Shown here in pieces: positions 1 to 12,332 of a DNA stretch of 64,000 nucleotides; position 1 is the stretch's first letter; each line of letters starts with the position of its first letter. The DNA is taken from NCBI GenBank assembly GCA_963714155.1, contig OY970236.1, positions 620,001 through 684,000 of the forward strand, read 5' to 3'. The notes beneath the pieces are model-generated. The model made no database searches. It worked only from the letters and a program-made list of their open reading frames with translations, and had not been told where the DNA came from. The position numbers and the translations under genes are program-made. The stretch comes from VRUE01 sp963714155. GTDB taxonomy: Bacteria; Actinomycetota; Thermoleophilia; Solirubrobacterales; 70-9.

Positions 1-820
1 CGATCATCAGGCCGGCGTAGAGGACGCCGTGGAAGGGCCGCCCGCGCTGCGCCATCGCGGCGACGATCGGACGGTGCACGGCGTCGACGATCTCCTCGAC
101 CTCGGCGGCGCCGAAGCCCGGCACCGGCGAGTAGCTGCCCATGCCACCCGTGTTCGGTCCCTCATCGCCGTCAAAGATTCGCTTGTAGTCCTGGGCCGGT
201 GCCAGCGCCACCACGTTCTCGCCGTCGCAGAGCGCCAGCAGCGAGAGCTCCTCGCCCTCGAGGAACTCCTCCAGCACCACAGTCGTCTCGCCGAAGCGCT
301 GCTCGGTGAAGAAGACGTCGATCGCTTCCCGCGCCTCGTCCTCGGAGGCGCAGATGATCACGCCCTTGCCAGCAGCCAGGCCGTCGGCCTTGAGCACCGC
401 TGGGTAGGAAGAGCGAGCGATCTCCTCGAGCGCCTGTTCGCGGCTGTGCAGCAGCACGTGCGCCGCGGTCGGCACTCCGGCCTCGCTCATCAGCTCCTTG
501 GCGAAGGCCTTCGAGCCCTCCAGCTCCGCCGCCGCCGCGCTCGGCCCGAAGGCGGGTACCCCGGCGTCCTCGAGCGCGTCGACGACGCCGGCGACCAGCG
601 CCGCCTCGGGCCCGACCACGACCAGGTCGACGCCGCGCTCGCGCGCCGCGGCGACGATCGCCTCGACGTCATCGGCAGCGATCCCCGGCAGGCACTCGGC
701 GTCCGCCGCGATCCCCGCGTTGCCCGGCGCGCAGAGCAGCTCGGGCGCGTGAGCAGAGCGGGCAAGCGCTCGCACGATTGCGTGCTCGCGCCCGCCCCCA
801 CCTACAACCAGGACCTTCAA
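1..820 (-). CDS. purD: Phosphoribosylamine-glycine ligase, 3' part beyond left edge
   Basis: PurD joins glycine to 5-phosphoribosylamine with ATP, the second step of purine synthesis. The reading begins MKVLVVGGGGREHA, the hallmark GARS N-terminus, and contains the ATP-grasp motifs EGEELSLLALCDG and PNTGGMGSYSP. Only the first 273 codons are inside the window; the family is about 420 residues. The start is a TTG at 818-820: the frame upstream holds no ATG or GTG, and the conserved MKVLVVG begins exactly there. It lies 11 bases after the stop of the GYD gene on the same strand, so the two are probably co-transcribed. Function is secure; the TTG start is inference. Confidence 0.95.
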   Translation of the reverse strand, partial: MKVLVVGGGGREHAIVRALARSAHAPELLCAPGNAGIAADAECLPGIAADDVEAIVAAARERGVDLVVVGPEAALVAGVVDALEDAGVPAFGPSAAAAELEGSKAFAKELMSEAGVPTAAHVLLHSREQALEEIARSSYPAVLKADGLAAGKGVIICASEDEAREAIDVFFTEQRFGETTVVLEEFLEGEELSLLALCDGENVVALAPAQDYKRIFDGDEGPNTGGMGSYSPVPGFGAAEVEEIVDAVHRPIVAAMAQRGRPFHGVLYAGLMI

Positions 821-831
821 GCGCTCGCCGC

Positions 832-1113
832 CTAGAGGGCGCCGGAAAGATCGTCCGCTGGCATTGCCGCCAGCGTCTGGCTGGTCATCGTCCCCCTTGA
901 GCCGAGCTCAACCGAGACCTTGGCCATCACCTTCTCATCGGGCGCCTCGACGATCGTCACGAAGTCGTACTGCCCCAGCGTTGCGTACTGGGCAACCACC
1001 TTCGCCCCAATCTGCTCGACCTCTTTGTTCACCTCGGCCACCCGCCCAGGATTGTTCTTCAGCGTCCGAACACCCTCAGCGGTCAAATTCGTAAGCATCA
1101 CGTAAGTCGGCAT
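832..1113 (-). CDS. GYD domain protein
   Basis: A 93-residue protein with the small GYD fold: MPTYVMLTNLTAEGV at the N-terminus and the diagnostic GQYDFVTIVEAPDE near residue 50. Family members are dimeric alpha/beta-barrel-like proteins with no agreed biochemical function. The start ATG at 1111-1113 has a purine-rich stretch (gaggagatt on the coding strand) just upstream. It is followed 11 bases later by purD, so it may share regulation with purine synthesis, but that is inference from spacing only. Confidence 0.88.
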   Translation of the reverse strand: MPTYVMLTNLTAEGVRTLKNNPGRVAEVNKEVEQIGAKVVAQYATLGQYDFVTIVEAPDEKVMAKVSVELGSRGTMTSQTLAAMPADDLSGAL

Positions 1114-1180
1114 CGCAATCTCCTCTCGGCAGGGGCGGCTTCGACCCCTACGTTACGCGATCAGGCGAGCGGATTGAGGA

Positions 1181-1301
1181 GGGGTTGGCGGGGGTCCCTC
1201 CCGCAAGCGGCGTCCTCTTTTTCGCCCCAAAACACTCTCGGACGGCGGCTGCCCATGCAGGCGAAAAACCCAGCGCCGCGGGAGGGACCCCCGCCAACCC
1301 C
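1181..1301. repeat. Long-arm palindrome with nested inner hairpin
   Basis: A perfect 24-bp inverted repeat (1181-1204 against 1278-1301) encloses a 73-nt loop. The loop itself has a perfect 9-bp inner repeat (1218-1226 TTTTTCGCC, 1260-1268 GGCGAAAAA). The element fills almost the whole gap between the GYD gene and the cell-wall hydrolase, both on the minus strand. It could end transcription or be a dispersed palindromic repeat; the arms are longer than a normal terminator needs and no T-tract follows. Confidence 0.8.
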
Positions 1302-1305
1302 TGCC

Positions 1306-2889
1306 CTAGCCGTCGTAGCCGGCGTGAACGTGATCGCAATGGTCCGACCGCGCGAATGCCGGCCCCGGACCGTCGAGGTCGAAGCAGTAGATGAGCTCGG
1401 TCGGCTGCGCCGGCGCGGGCAGGTAGGCGAGCGTCCTGCCCAGTTCGGCGCAGGGCGCGTTGACCGCGGTGTCGGTGCAGGAGACGCCGTCGACAGCGGC
1501 GATGTCCATCGCCCGCCCGAAGTAGTGGTTGGAGACGTAGCCGCTCACCGTGTACTGGGAGTGATCGGAGCGCAGCGAGGAGATCGTCAGCTGGTGCTGC
1601 TGGGTGATCGCCCCGATCAAGGCGACGATGCGGGGATCGAGAGTGCCGGAGGTGATGTCCTGTAGCTCGAGGTCGTTGGAGAGGGTCAGGTTGTCCCAGT
1701 TGATCGGCACGCCGACCGTGCCCGGCAGCGAGATCGACCAGTCGGCCGCCGTGGCGTGGCACTTGCCCTGCAGCTGTTCGGCGTCGGCGAGTACGGCCTG
1801 CACGTACCAGTGCGCCTGGTTGTGGGTGAAGATGCCGGCGCGCAGGCCGCCCCGTGACCAGATCAGGCGGGCCAGCGTCGCCGCCGAGTCGGCCGGGTCG
1901 CCACGGTGGATGTGGCCGTCTTCGTCGCCGTCAACCGCGTACTGCTTCCACTCGCTGGGTTCGAGCCCGAGCGGGCCGCGCTGGCGCATCTGCGCGTTGC
2001 CCATGCCACGGCCGAAGTTCGACTCCAATCGCGCCACCGCGGCAAGCGCCCAGACGCCGCGCTGACCGAGTTCGTAGCGACCAGCCGCTTCCTCGAAGGC
2101 TTCCATGTACTCAGCGGGGATTTCGTCGCTCCAGGCCGGCGCCGGCTCACAGCTGAAGTCCTGCAGCTGTGGGGTGAGGGCGAAGCCACCGCTGACGCCG
2201 CCGCCGAGGGCGCCGTAACAGGAGGCATTGGCGAGGACGTCGGCGACGTACCAGTCAGCGTGGTTGTAGGCGAAGATCGCGTTGTAGGTGTCGGTCGGCA
2301 TGCCGGCGGCGCTGAGGTAGCTCGCCGCGGCGAAGATCGCGTCTTCGGGGTTGTAGGGGTCGCGCACGCCGTCGCCGTTGGCGTCGACGCCGTAGCTTTC
2401 CCAGGTCGACGGCATGAACTGCATCCAGCCCACTGCGCCGGCCGAGGACGGCCCCATGTTGGTGCCGAAAGCGCTCTCGATGCCGTTGATCGAGGCCAGG
2501 ATCGAGGCACCCTGCGGGCCGAGGCCATAGGTGGCGGCAGCGCGGTTGTAGATCGGGATCAGCACCGGTGGCACGCCCGAGGTGGCGCAGCTCGAGCTCG
2601 GGATCACCGGCACTTCGAAGATTTCAGTGGGAGTGGGCGTCGGGACCGTGCCGCCGTCGGGCTCTGCTGCCGGCGTCGTCTCGGTCGTTTCCTTTTCCTC
2701 TTCGATTGGAGCTTCGACCGAGGTCCCACCGCTGGGCGCCGGCGTGGCCGGGGGAGCGGCAAGCGTTTCGTTTTGCCCGAGCACCGGCGCGATCGTTTCC
2801 GCCGGCACCGGTTCGGCGGCGCTCGCGTTCGAGGCGCTCAGTGCCGCGCCAACCGCCGCGACGGCGAGGGTGTTGCGGAGCCGACCCAT
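1306..2889 (-). CDS. Secreted peptidoglycan hydrolase: two lytic transglycosylase-like domains plus M15-like domain
   Basis: A 527-residue exported cell-wall enzyme. Residues 1-24 form a signal peptide ending ASA|AEP; 30-98 is a Pro/Thr/Glu-rich linker. Residues 105-225 are an SLT domain (MltB/RPF-like) with catalytic-type Glu138 in NGIESAFG and AGAVGWMQFMPSTW. A second, more diverged SLT-like copy spans about 258-372 with Glu289 in ARLESNFG. The C-terminal 130 residues carry H455-x6-D462 and D519-H520-V521-H522, the zinc-ligand pattern of M15-type D,D/L,D-carboxypeptidases. Start ATG 2887-2889 overlaps the stop of the upstream gene by one base (TGATG), implying coupling; an upstream in-frame start at 2916 lies inside that gene and is rejected. 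Confidence 0.88.
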   Translation of the reverse strand: MGRLRNTLAVAAVGAALSASNASAAEPVPAETIAPVLGQNETLAAPPATPAPSGGTSVEAPIEEEKETTETTPAAEPDGGTVPTPTPTEIFEVPVIPSSSCATSGVPPVLIPIYNRAAATYGLGPQGASILASINGIESAFGTNMGPSSAGAVGWMQFMPSTWESYGVDANGDGVRDPYNPEDAIFAAASYLSAAGMPTDTYNAIFAYNHADWYVADVLANASCYGALGGGVSGGFALTPQLQDFSCEPAPAWSDEIPAEYMEAFEEAAGRYELGQRGVWALAAVARLESNFGRGMGNAQMRQRGPLGLEPSEWKQYAVDGDEDGHIHRGDPADSAATLARLIWSRGGLRAGIFTHNQAHWYVQAVLADAEQLQGKCHATAADWSISLPGTVGVPINWDNLTLSNDLELQDITSGTLDPRIVALIGAITQQHQLTISSLRSDHSQYTVSGYVSNHYFGRAMDIAAVDGVSCTDTAVNAPCAELGRTLAYLPAPAQPTELIYCFDLDGPGPAFARSDHCDHVHAGYDG

Positions 2890-3794
2890 CAGCCGCGTAT
2901 GTCCGTCACGCGCCACTCGCTGGTTTTCGGATCAAGCTGCATATCCAGTCGTAGCTCGCTGGTGACGCCGACGCGCAGCAGCGAGACGCTCAGCGAGTAG
3001 GTATCTCCGGTTTGAGGCCCGGCGACGACGTTGAGCACCTTCGCCTTTGGCACCTCGACGCCTGCTGGCAGTCGCGGTGGGCGCTGCAATAGCTTGCGAG
3101 TCAGCTGCGGGGTGGCGGTTTCGTTGAAGGTGGTGCGGACCTCGGGCATCCTGCGGCCGGTCTCGTAGAGGATGAAGGCGCCGGCGAATTGGCGCGCAAC
3201 TTTGCTCGCTGCCGGCCCGGCGGGCTTGGCCGCAGCTGCGTCGGCAGTGTTGCCGTTGGCCGAGCTCGCGGACTTGGCTACTTCGGCGGTCGAGCCACTG
3301 GTCGTGGCGGCGCTGTCGGAGCTGGCGATTTCGCCGGCGCTGTTTGAGGCGCCGGTCTCCGGCTCAGCGGCGAAGTCGGGCTTTGCCCCCTGCAGTACGG
3401 GCGCGGCCGCAGCCGGCGCCGGTGATGGGGCCTGGCGCACGATCGGTGCCGGTGCCGGAGCAGTCGCCTGTTGCACCGAAGAAGTCCCGCCACCGCCGCT
3501 CCCGGAAGCCCAGACAAGGCCGAGCACTCCGGCGCCAGCGGCGAGCAGGACGAGGGCGACGACGCCGAGCATGCGCACCGGCGCGCTCCAATTCCCAGTT
3601 CGCTCCTCCAGCGGCCAGACGAAGCCGCGCTCGATCGCCCAGATGATCCGCTCGAACGGCCACTTGATCGCCTCGGCGAGGCGACGCACAACGTCGGCGC
3701 CGCCCCAGACCACGTGCTCCTCTACCGCGAAAGCGGCATTGGCAATTGAAGAGCGGAATGGGGCAGGGGTATCGATGCGGCGGCGTCCGAGCAT
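2889..3794 (-). CDS. Single-pass membrane protein with extracytoplasmic domain
   Basis: 301 residues, family not recognised. About 75 basic/aromatic N-terminal residues precede one membrane helix (near 75-96, VRMLGVVALVLLAAGAGVLG). Then comes an Ala/Pro/Ser-rich linker to about residue 200, and a compact C-terminal domain starting ARQFAGAFILYETG and ending DIRG. The layout, a tail anchor with a small outside domain, resembles Mce-associated or NTF2-like accessory proteins, but no motif proves it. It overlaps the peptidoglycan hydrolase by one base, so a role at the envelope alongside that enzyme is a reasonable inference. Confidence 0.72.
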   Translation of the reverse strand: MLGRRRIDTPAPFRSSIANAAFAVEEHVVWGGADVVRRLAEAIKWPFERIIWAIERGFVWPLEERTGNWSAPVRMLGVVALVLLAAGAGVLGLVWASGSGGGGTSSVQQATAPAPAPIVRQAPSPAPAAAAPVLQGAKPDFAAEPETGASNSAGEIASSDSAATTSGSTAEVAKSASSANGNTADAAAAKPAGPAASKVARQFAGAFILYETGRRMPEVRTTFNETATPQLTRKLLQRPPRLPAGVEVPKAKVLNVVAGPQTGDTYSLSVSLLRVGVTSELRLDMQLDPKTSEWRVTDIRG

Positions 3795-3805
3795 GAATTG
3801 ATCAG

Positions 3806-3832
3806 GTTGAGAGCTTATTTCGGATTCTCAAC
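3806..3832. terminator. Small hairpin between clpB and the next gene
   Basis: Perfect 7-bp arms GTTGAGA (3806-3812) and TCTCAAC (3826-3832) with a 13-nt A+T-rich loop. It sits downstream of clpB on the minus strand, just before the start of the membrane-protein gene. There is no T-run in the minus direction, so it is either a weak terminator or an mRNA leader or stability structure. Confidence 0.35.
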
Positions 3833-3859
3833 CCTTTTCCTTAACGCCAAGTAATGGGC

Positions 3860-6413
<2,554 letters not shown>

Positions 6414-6427
<14 letters not shown>

Positions 6428-6719
6428 CGGCCTCTCCTTCCAGCTCTCTGAGCCGGTGTTCCAATGCCAGGACCCGCTCCACCCCGGCGAGGTTCAGGCC
6501 TTCAGTGGTCAGCTGCTGGATCCGCCGCAGGCGCTCGACGTCACGTTGGGAGTAGAGCCTGGTGTTCTTCGGCGAGCGCTTCGGCCGGATCAAGCCGCGC
6601 GACTCGTAAATCCGCAGCGTCTGCGGGTGCATATGGGCGAGCTCAGCGGCTACCGAGATCATGAAGACGCCCTGATCGGAGTCGATCGAGACTTCGATCC
6701 GTTCGCGGCGCACGCTCAT
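6414..6719 (-). CDS. hspR: Heat-shock repressor HspR (MerR family)
   Basis: 101 residues. The N-terminal MerR-type winged helix contains FMISVAAELAHMHPQTLRIY followed by ESRGLIRPKRSPKNTRLYS, the classical HspR signature; a short C-terminal helix (LAGVERVLALEHRLRELE) follows. In actinobacteria HspR with DnaK as co-repressor binds HAIR sites and represses the dnaK operon and clpB. Here it lies between dnaJ and clpB and overlaps clpB by 14 bases, so repressor and targets are co-expressed. No canonical HAIR site was seen upstream of dnaK. Confidence 0.97.
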
Positions 6720-6731
6720 CGCGCATCCCCG

Positions 6732-6778
6732 TTCCGGTGCGCTTTATGCACACCCAGGGTCCAAAAGGCGCACCGGAA
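6732..6778. repeat. RCAF-type 47-bp palindromic element, copy 1
   Basis: Perfect 11-bp arms TTCCGGTGCGC (6732-6742) and GCGCACCGGAA (6768-6778) around a 25-nt spacer. It occupies the dnaJ-hspR gap, starting 2 bases after the dnaJ stop in the direction of transcription. Both strands could be read as an RCA(F/L)...KAHR peptide, though here it is untranslated. The copy at 22800-22846 has the same length and spacer and about 36 of 47 identical bases. Confidence 0.85.
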
Positions 6779-6780
6779 GC

Positions 6781-7899
6781 TCATTGGGCCGCCCTCTTGA
6801 GCAGCTCCGCACGGGGGTTGGAGCCGTTGAAAGCCTCGGCCAGCTTCTCCGCCGCCTCCTCCTGCTCGGCGGTCAGCTTTTCCGGCATCTCGATCTCGAG
6901 CCGGTAGCGAACGTCGCCCTTGCCGCGGCCCTTCGGCTTCGGCGCGCCCTCGCCGCGCAGCCGTTGGATCGAGCCGTGCTTGGTTCCCGGCTTGACCTTG
7001 ATCTTCTTCGTGCCGGTCAGCGTCGGCACCTCGATCGTCGCCCCGCGCAGCGCCTCGGCGATCGTGATCGGCACCGTCACCTCGAGGTTGCCGCCGTCGA
7101 GCCGCTTGAAGACCGGTGAGGCGGCGACGCGGGTGACGACGAAGAGGTCGCCGGGCGGACCGCCGCGCTGCCCGGCCTCGCCCTTGCCGGCGAGGCGGAT
7201 CCGGGCGCCGTTCTTGACCCCGGCCGGGATGTTGACCTTGTAACGCTTGGTCTGTTTGGTCAGGCCCGAGCCGGCGCAGGTGGGGCAGGGGTCCTCGATC
7301 ACCTGGCCGGCGCCGCCACACTGCGGGCAGGGGCGACTGATCGAGAAGATCCCCTGGCTCTGCGCGTCGATGCCGCTGCCCTCGCAGCGGGGACAGGTGA
7401 CCGGGGTGGTCCCGGGTTTGGCGCCGCTGCCGTGGCAGGTCGGGCAGCGTTCGGCCTTGGGCACGGTGACGTTGACCTGGGCCCCGTTGACCGCCTGGTC
7501 GAAGCTGAGGCTGATCTCGGTTTCGAGGTCGCGCCCGCGAACCTGCTGCGGTTGTGCCCGCCTGTTGCCGCCGCGGCCCCCGAAGAGATTGAAGATGTCG
7601 CCGACGTCGAAGCCACCGGCCTGGCCGGGACCGCCGGGGCCGAACGGCCCGGCTCCACCCGGACCGCCACCGCCGAAGCCACCGAACATGCCGCCGCCCG
7701 CGTCGTATTGCTCGCGCTTCTCGGGATCGGAGAGGGTGTCGTAAGCGCCCTGGATCTCCTTGAAGCGCTCCTCCGCTTTCGGATCGTCCGGATTGCGGTC
7801 AGGGTGGTACTGGCGCGCCAGTTTGCGGTGCGCCTTCTTGATCTCCTCCTCGGAGGCCCCTTTCGGGACCCCGAGCACCTTGTAGAGATCCTCAGCCAC
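6781..7899 (-). CDS. dnaJ: Co-chaperone DnaJ
   Basis: 372 residues, type I Hsp40. The J domain (1-70) carries HPDRN, the loop that triggers DnaK ATPase. A Gly/Phe-rich segment follows (about 75-115), then four CxxCxGxG zinc motifs (CPTCHGSG, CPRCEGSG, CPQCGGAG, CPTCAGSG) and two C-terminal substrate-binding barrels. It begins 3 bases after the grpE stop and precedes hspR, giving the actinobacterial order dnaK-grpE-dnaJ-hspR. Nothing is missing. Confidence 0.98.
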   Translation of the reverse strand: MAEDLYKVLGVPKGASEEEIKKAHRKLARQYHPDRNPDDPKAEERFKEIQGAYDTLSDPEKREQYDAGGGMFGGFGGGGPGGAGPFGPGGPGQAGGFDVGDIFNLFGGRGGNRRAQPQQVRGRDLETEISLSFDQAVNGAQVNVTVPKAERCPTCHGSGAKPGTTPVTCPRCEGSGIDAQSQGIFSISRPCPQCGGAGQVIEDPCPTCAGSGLTKQTKRYKVNIPAGVKNGARIRLAGKGEAGQRGGPPGDLFVVTRVAASPVFKRLDGGNLEVTVPITIAEALRGATIEVPTLTGTKKIKVKPGTKHGSIQRLRGEGAPKPKGRGKGDVRYRLEIEMPEKLTAEQEEAAEKLAEAFNGSNPRAELLKRAAQ

Positions 7900-7902
7900 T
7901 CG

Positions 7903-8525
7903 TTACTCGCTCACCACCACGCGCGCCGGCCGGATCAGCTGCTCGCCGAGCCGATACCCCTTCTGCATTACCTCGACAACCGTTCCTGACTCAACTCCTT
8001 CAGCCGCCAGCGTGGAGAGCGCCTCATGCTGCATCGGATCAAACTTCTCCCCCTTGGGGTCAACGGCCTCAACCCCATTCCGACCCAGCGAGTCCCGCAA
8101 GCTCCTGAACACAAGCAACACCCCATGTGAGAGCCCGTCCTCTGAGTCCCCCTCCGGATCCAGCCCCGCAGCCTGAATAGCCCGCTCCAGATCATCGAGC
8201 ACCACGACGACCTCCCGAATCACCTCAGCTTTCCCACGCCCGGTCGCCGCCTGGACCTCCGCAGCCATCCGCTTCCGGTAGTTCTCGAAGTCAGCCTTCG
8301 TCCGCTTAGCGAGGTCCAGATACTCGTCCCGCTCCCGCTGGGCGTCAGCCAGCAACGCATCGAAGTCCTTCTCGATCTGATCAGACGCATCTCCCGCGGG
8401 TGGCGGTGTAGGGGGTACCGCCCCTGAGGACGCTTTAGCGACCGGAGGGGGCGGTGGGTCCCCTGCACCGACAGGACCCGCGGATGAAGCGTCTGGTCCC
8501 TCGTCAGTAGGCCTCTGGGTGTCGC

Positions 8526-8529
<4 letters not shown>
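7903..8529 (-). CDS. grpE: Nucleotide exchange factor GrpE
   Basis: 208 residues. GrpE releases ADP from DnaK. After a low-complexity Pro/Gly/Ala N-terminus of about 55 residues come the long dimerising helix (DFDALLADAQRERDEYLDLA, then KRTKADFENYRKRMA) and the C-terminal beta domain ending QKGYRLGEQLIRPARVVVSE, the standard GrpE signature. The start is GTG at 8527-8529, overlapping the dnaK stop as GTGA, so translation is coupled to dnaK. Confidence 0.97.
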
Positions 8530-10436
<1,907 letters not shown>

Positions 10437-10643
10437 TATCAAGTACCTCCAACTCTAGTTCGTTCTGTCTAAGAAATCTAAGCGCCAGTATGGCAGATTT
10501 GTTGGGGGATGTAAATCCTCTGCTTATAGTGGGTTTGCAGTTCGTCAAGCCGGGCACTCGCGAGGGGCGGGCGCCGGGTGGGAGGCGCCTCTACGGAAAC
10601 CGACTCGCCGGCTGGCGGCGGGTTGCCAACCAAGAGGAGCCAC
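10437..10643 (-). promoter_or_regulatory. Divergent control region upstream of dnaK
   Basis: About 200 bases between dnaK (minus) and the secreted phosphodiesterase-like gene (plus). On the minus strand there is a GGAGGT ribosome site at 10450-10445, and hexamers TTGACG (10548-10543) and TATAAG (10528-10523) spaced only 14 bases, shorter than usual. The CTTAGA direct repeat lies near 10470-10485. I looked for a HAIR repeat (CTTGAGT-N7-ACTCAAG) and a CIRCE element and saw neither. The plus-strand gene has AAGAGGAG at 10633-10640. Confidence 0.4.
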
Positions 10644-11861
10644 ATGAATCGACCTCACGCATCTCGTCTGCCGGGGCTGGTCGTGCTTGCGGCAGCGCTC
10701 GTCTTCGCGCTGCTGCCGGCGCTTGCCTCGGGCAAGGCGCACGACAGCCGCGGCCATCACGACAACCACGGTCACCATCACGCCAAGCACCACGGTCACG
10801 GCCATCACGGCCACCACGGCAAAGGCGATGGACATGGCAATGGCAAGCGCGACCTGACGGTCATGACCCGCAACCTCTATCTGGGCTCCAGCCTCGGGCC
10901 GGCGCTCGAAGCCGCAACCCCGGAAGCATTCGTCGAAGGCGTCGCGCGGATCTACGCGACCGTGCAGTACACGAACTTTCCGCAGCGCGCCGAAGCGATC
11001 GCCGACGAGATCGAGGAAACGTCGCCGGACCTGATCGGCCTGCAGGAGGTCTCGAAGTGGACGACGGGCGGCTTGAACCCGCCCCCCGGCTACGACTTCC
11101 TCGCCATCCTGGAAAACGATCTCGACGCCCGGGGGTTGGACTACTCGGTGGCGGCGATCGCGCACAACGCAAACATCGGGCCGGCACCGCTCGCCCTGGC
11201 CGACCAGGGCTGCGTCCAACCGGGGCCCGTGATCACCTGCTCCGTGCAGCTCGAAGATCGCGACGTGATCCTCGTCAACGACGACACGCCGGGCCTGACT
11301 TGGAGCAATCCACAAAGCGGGCGCTACGCCACTCAACAGGCGATCGAATCGCCGGTCGGCCCCTTGTCGTTCGACCGCGGCTGGGCCAGCATCGACGCGA
11401 GGTTGAAGGGCCAGCCGTTCCGCTTCGTCGACACCCACCTCGAAACCGAGGAATCGCCGCTCGTGCAGCAGGCGCAAGCGGCCGAATTCCTCGCCGGCCC
11501 CGGCAAGGGCGGAACGATCATCGCCACCGGCGATTTCAACTCCGCCTCGGACGGCTCGACGACCACCTCCTACGCGCAGCTCACCGCGCCCGGCAAGTTC
11601 CGCGACAGCTGGAACGAGAAACTGCTCGGTCCCGGCAGCTCCTGCTGCCAGGAGTCGAACACCCCGCCACTCGCGCCGGGGGCACTGAACAACCCGGTCT
11701 CGACTCTGCGGACCAGGATCGACCTGATCCTCAGCCGCGGCGCCGCCCGCTCTGATGGAGACGATGCCGAGCTGATCGGGGACACGCCATTCCAGGCGAC
11801 CCCGCCGTTCTGGCCCTCCGACCACGCGGGAGTGGTCAGCGAGCTAAGTCTCGGGGGCTAA
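10644..11861 (+). CDS. Secreted endonuclease/exonuclease/phosphatase-fold protein with His-rich segment
   Basis: 405 residues. A signal peptide (residues 1-30, ending ALASGKA) is followed by a striking His/Gly-rich stretch (about 30-68, HHDNHGHHHAKHHGHGHHGH) and then the EEP fold: LTVMTRNLYLGS, PDLIGLQEVSKW with the metal-binding Glu, VDTHLETEES, ATGDFNSASDG and the terminal SDHAGVVSEL with Asp-His. These are the Mg-binding and catalytic motifs of DNase I/sphingomyelinase-like phosphodiesterases. Start ATG 10644 has AAGAGGAG 4-11 bases upstream. The substrate (extracellular nucleic acid, phospholipid or other) is not decidable. The His tract probably binds metal. Confidence 0.85.
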   Translation: MNRPHASRLPGLVVLAAALVFALLPALASGKAHDSRGHHDNHGHHHAKHHGHGHHGHHGKGDGHGNGKRDLTVMTRNLYLGSSLGPALEAATPEAFVEGVARIYATVQYTNFPQRAEAIADEIEETSPDLIGLQEVSKWTTGGLNPPPGYDFLAILENDLDARGLDYSVAAIAHNANIGPAPLALADQGCVQPGPVITCSVQLEDRDVILVNDDTPGLTWSNPQSGRYATQQAIESPVGPLSFDRGWASIDARLKGQPFRFVDTHLETEESPLVQQAQAAEFLAGPGKGGTIIATGDFNSASDGSTTTSYAQLTAPGKFRDSWNEKLLGPGSSCCQESNTPPLAPGALNNPVSTLRTRIDLILSRGAARSDGDDAELIGDTPFQATPPFWPSDHAGVVSELSLGG

Positions 11862-11875
11862 CCAACTCTGGAAGG

Positions 11876-11909
11876 ACCATCCCGGTGGGGTCGGCCCTGC
11901 CGGGATGGT
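11876..11909. terminator. Bidirectional hairpin between convergent genes
   Basis: Perfect 10-bp arms ACCATCCCGG (11876-11885) and CCGGGATGGT (11900-11909) with a 14-nt loop, located between the convergent ends of the phosphodiesterase-like gene and the cytochrome c gene. Both strands would fold equally well. There is no long T-run. Confidence 0.65.
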
Positions 11910-11915
11910 CTGCTG

Positions 11916-12332
11916 CTAACCCTCTCCCGCGGTGCGGGCGACGAATTCGGAGACTTCCTTCGCCTGCTCCTCGTTGAGGATGCCGCCCGGCATCCGGCCC
12001 GGAGTAGTGCTGCTGTCGACGCCGACTTCGACTGCGTTGAGGACGCGACCTTCGATCCCTTTGATCGCCGAGGCGTCGCTCGGATCCGCCGGGCCGGCGG
12101 GCGCCAGCAGTTCATCGAGGTCGGGGCCGTAGTTGCCGTCGGTGCCAGCGGCGTAGAGCGCGTGGCAGGTGCCGCAGTTGGTCTGGAAGAGGCTCTGGCC
12201 GCTCTTCAGGTCCGCCGGCACCTCCTGGGCACCGCGGTCGGCGTCGCCGTCGGAGCGGAAGGCGAACCAGGGGATCAGGACCGCGAGGAATACGACCAGC
12301 AGTCCGAAGACGATGAACGTTTTTTTGCTCAT
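11916..12332 (-). CDS. Membrane-anchored cytochrome c, single heme
   Basis: 138 residues. MSKKTFIVFGLLVVFLAVLIPWFAF is an N-terminal uncleaved anchor. The single heme site CGTCH is at about 54-58 in LFQTNCGTCHALYAAGTDG, and the Met ligand is probably in GRMPGG. The protein is class I cytochrome c-like and sits outside the membrane as an electron carrier or a subunit of an oxidase branch. Start ATG 12330-12332 overlaps the stop of nth (ATGA), so it is translationally coupled to nth, an odd functional pairing. A longer in-frame start inside nth is rejected because it would precede the anchor. Confidence 0.88.
   Translation of the reverse strand: MSKKTFIVFGLLVVFLAVLIPWFAFRSDGDADRGAQEVPADLKSGQSLFQTNCGTCHALYAAGTDGNYGPDLDELLAPAGPADPSDASAIKGIEGRVLNAVEVGVDSSTTPGRMPGGILNEEQAKEVSEFVARTAGEG

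Noticed and set aside
29..835. Long plus-strand open frame over purD
   Set aside because: It is a GC-driven shadow; the minus strand encodes a recognisable PurD and the plus frame has no family resemblance.
10437..10643. HAIR or CIRCE heat-shock operator
   Set aside because: No CTTGAGT-N7-ACTCAAG or TTAGCACTC-N9-GAGTGCTAA match; the short AACTCTAGTT stretch is not a convincing half.
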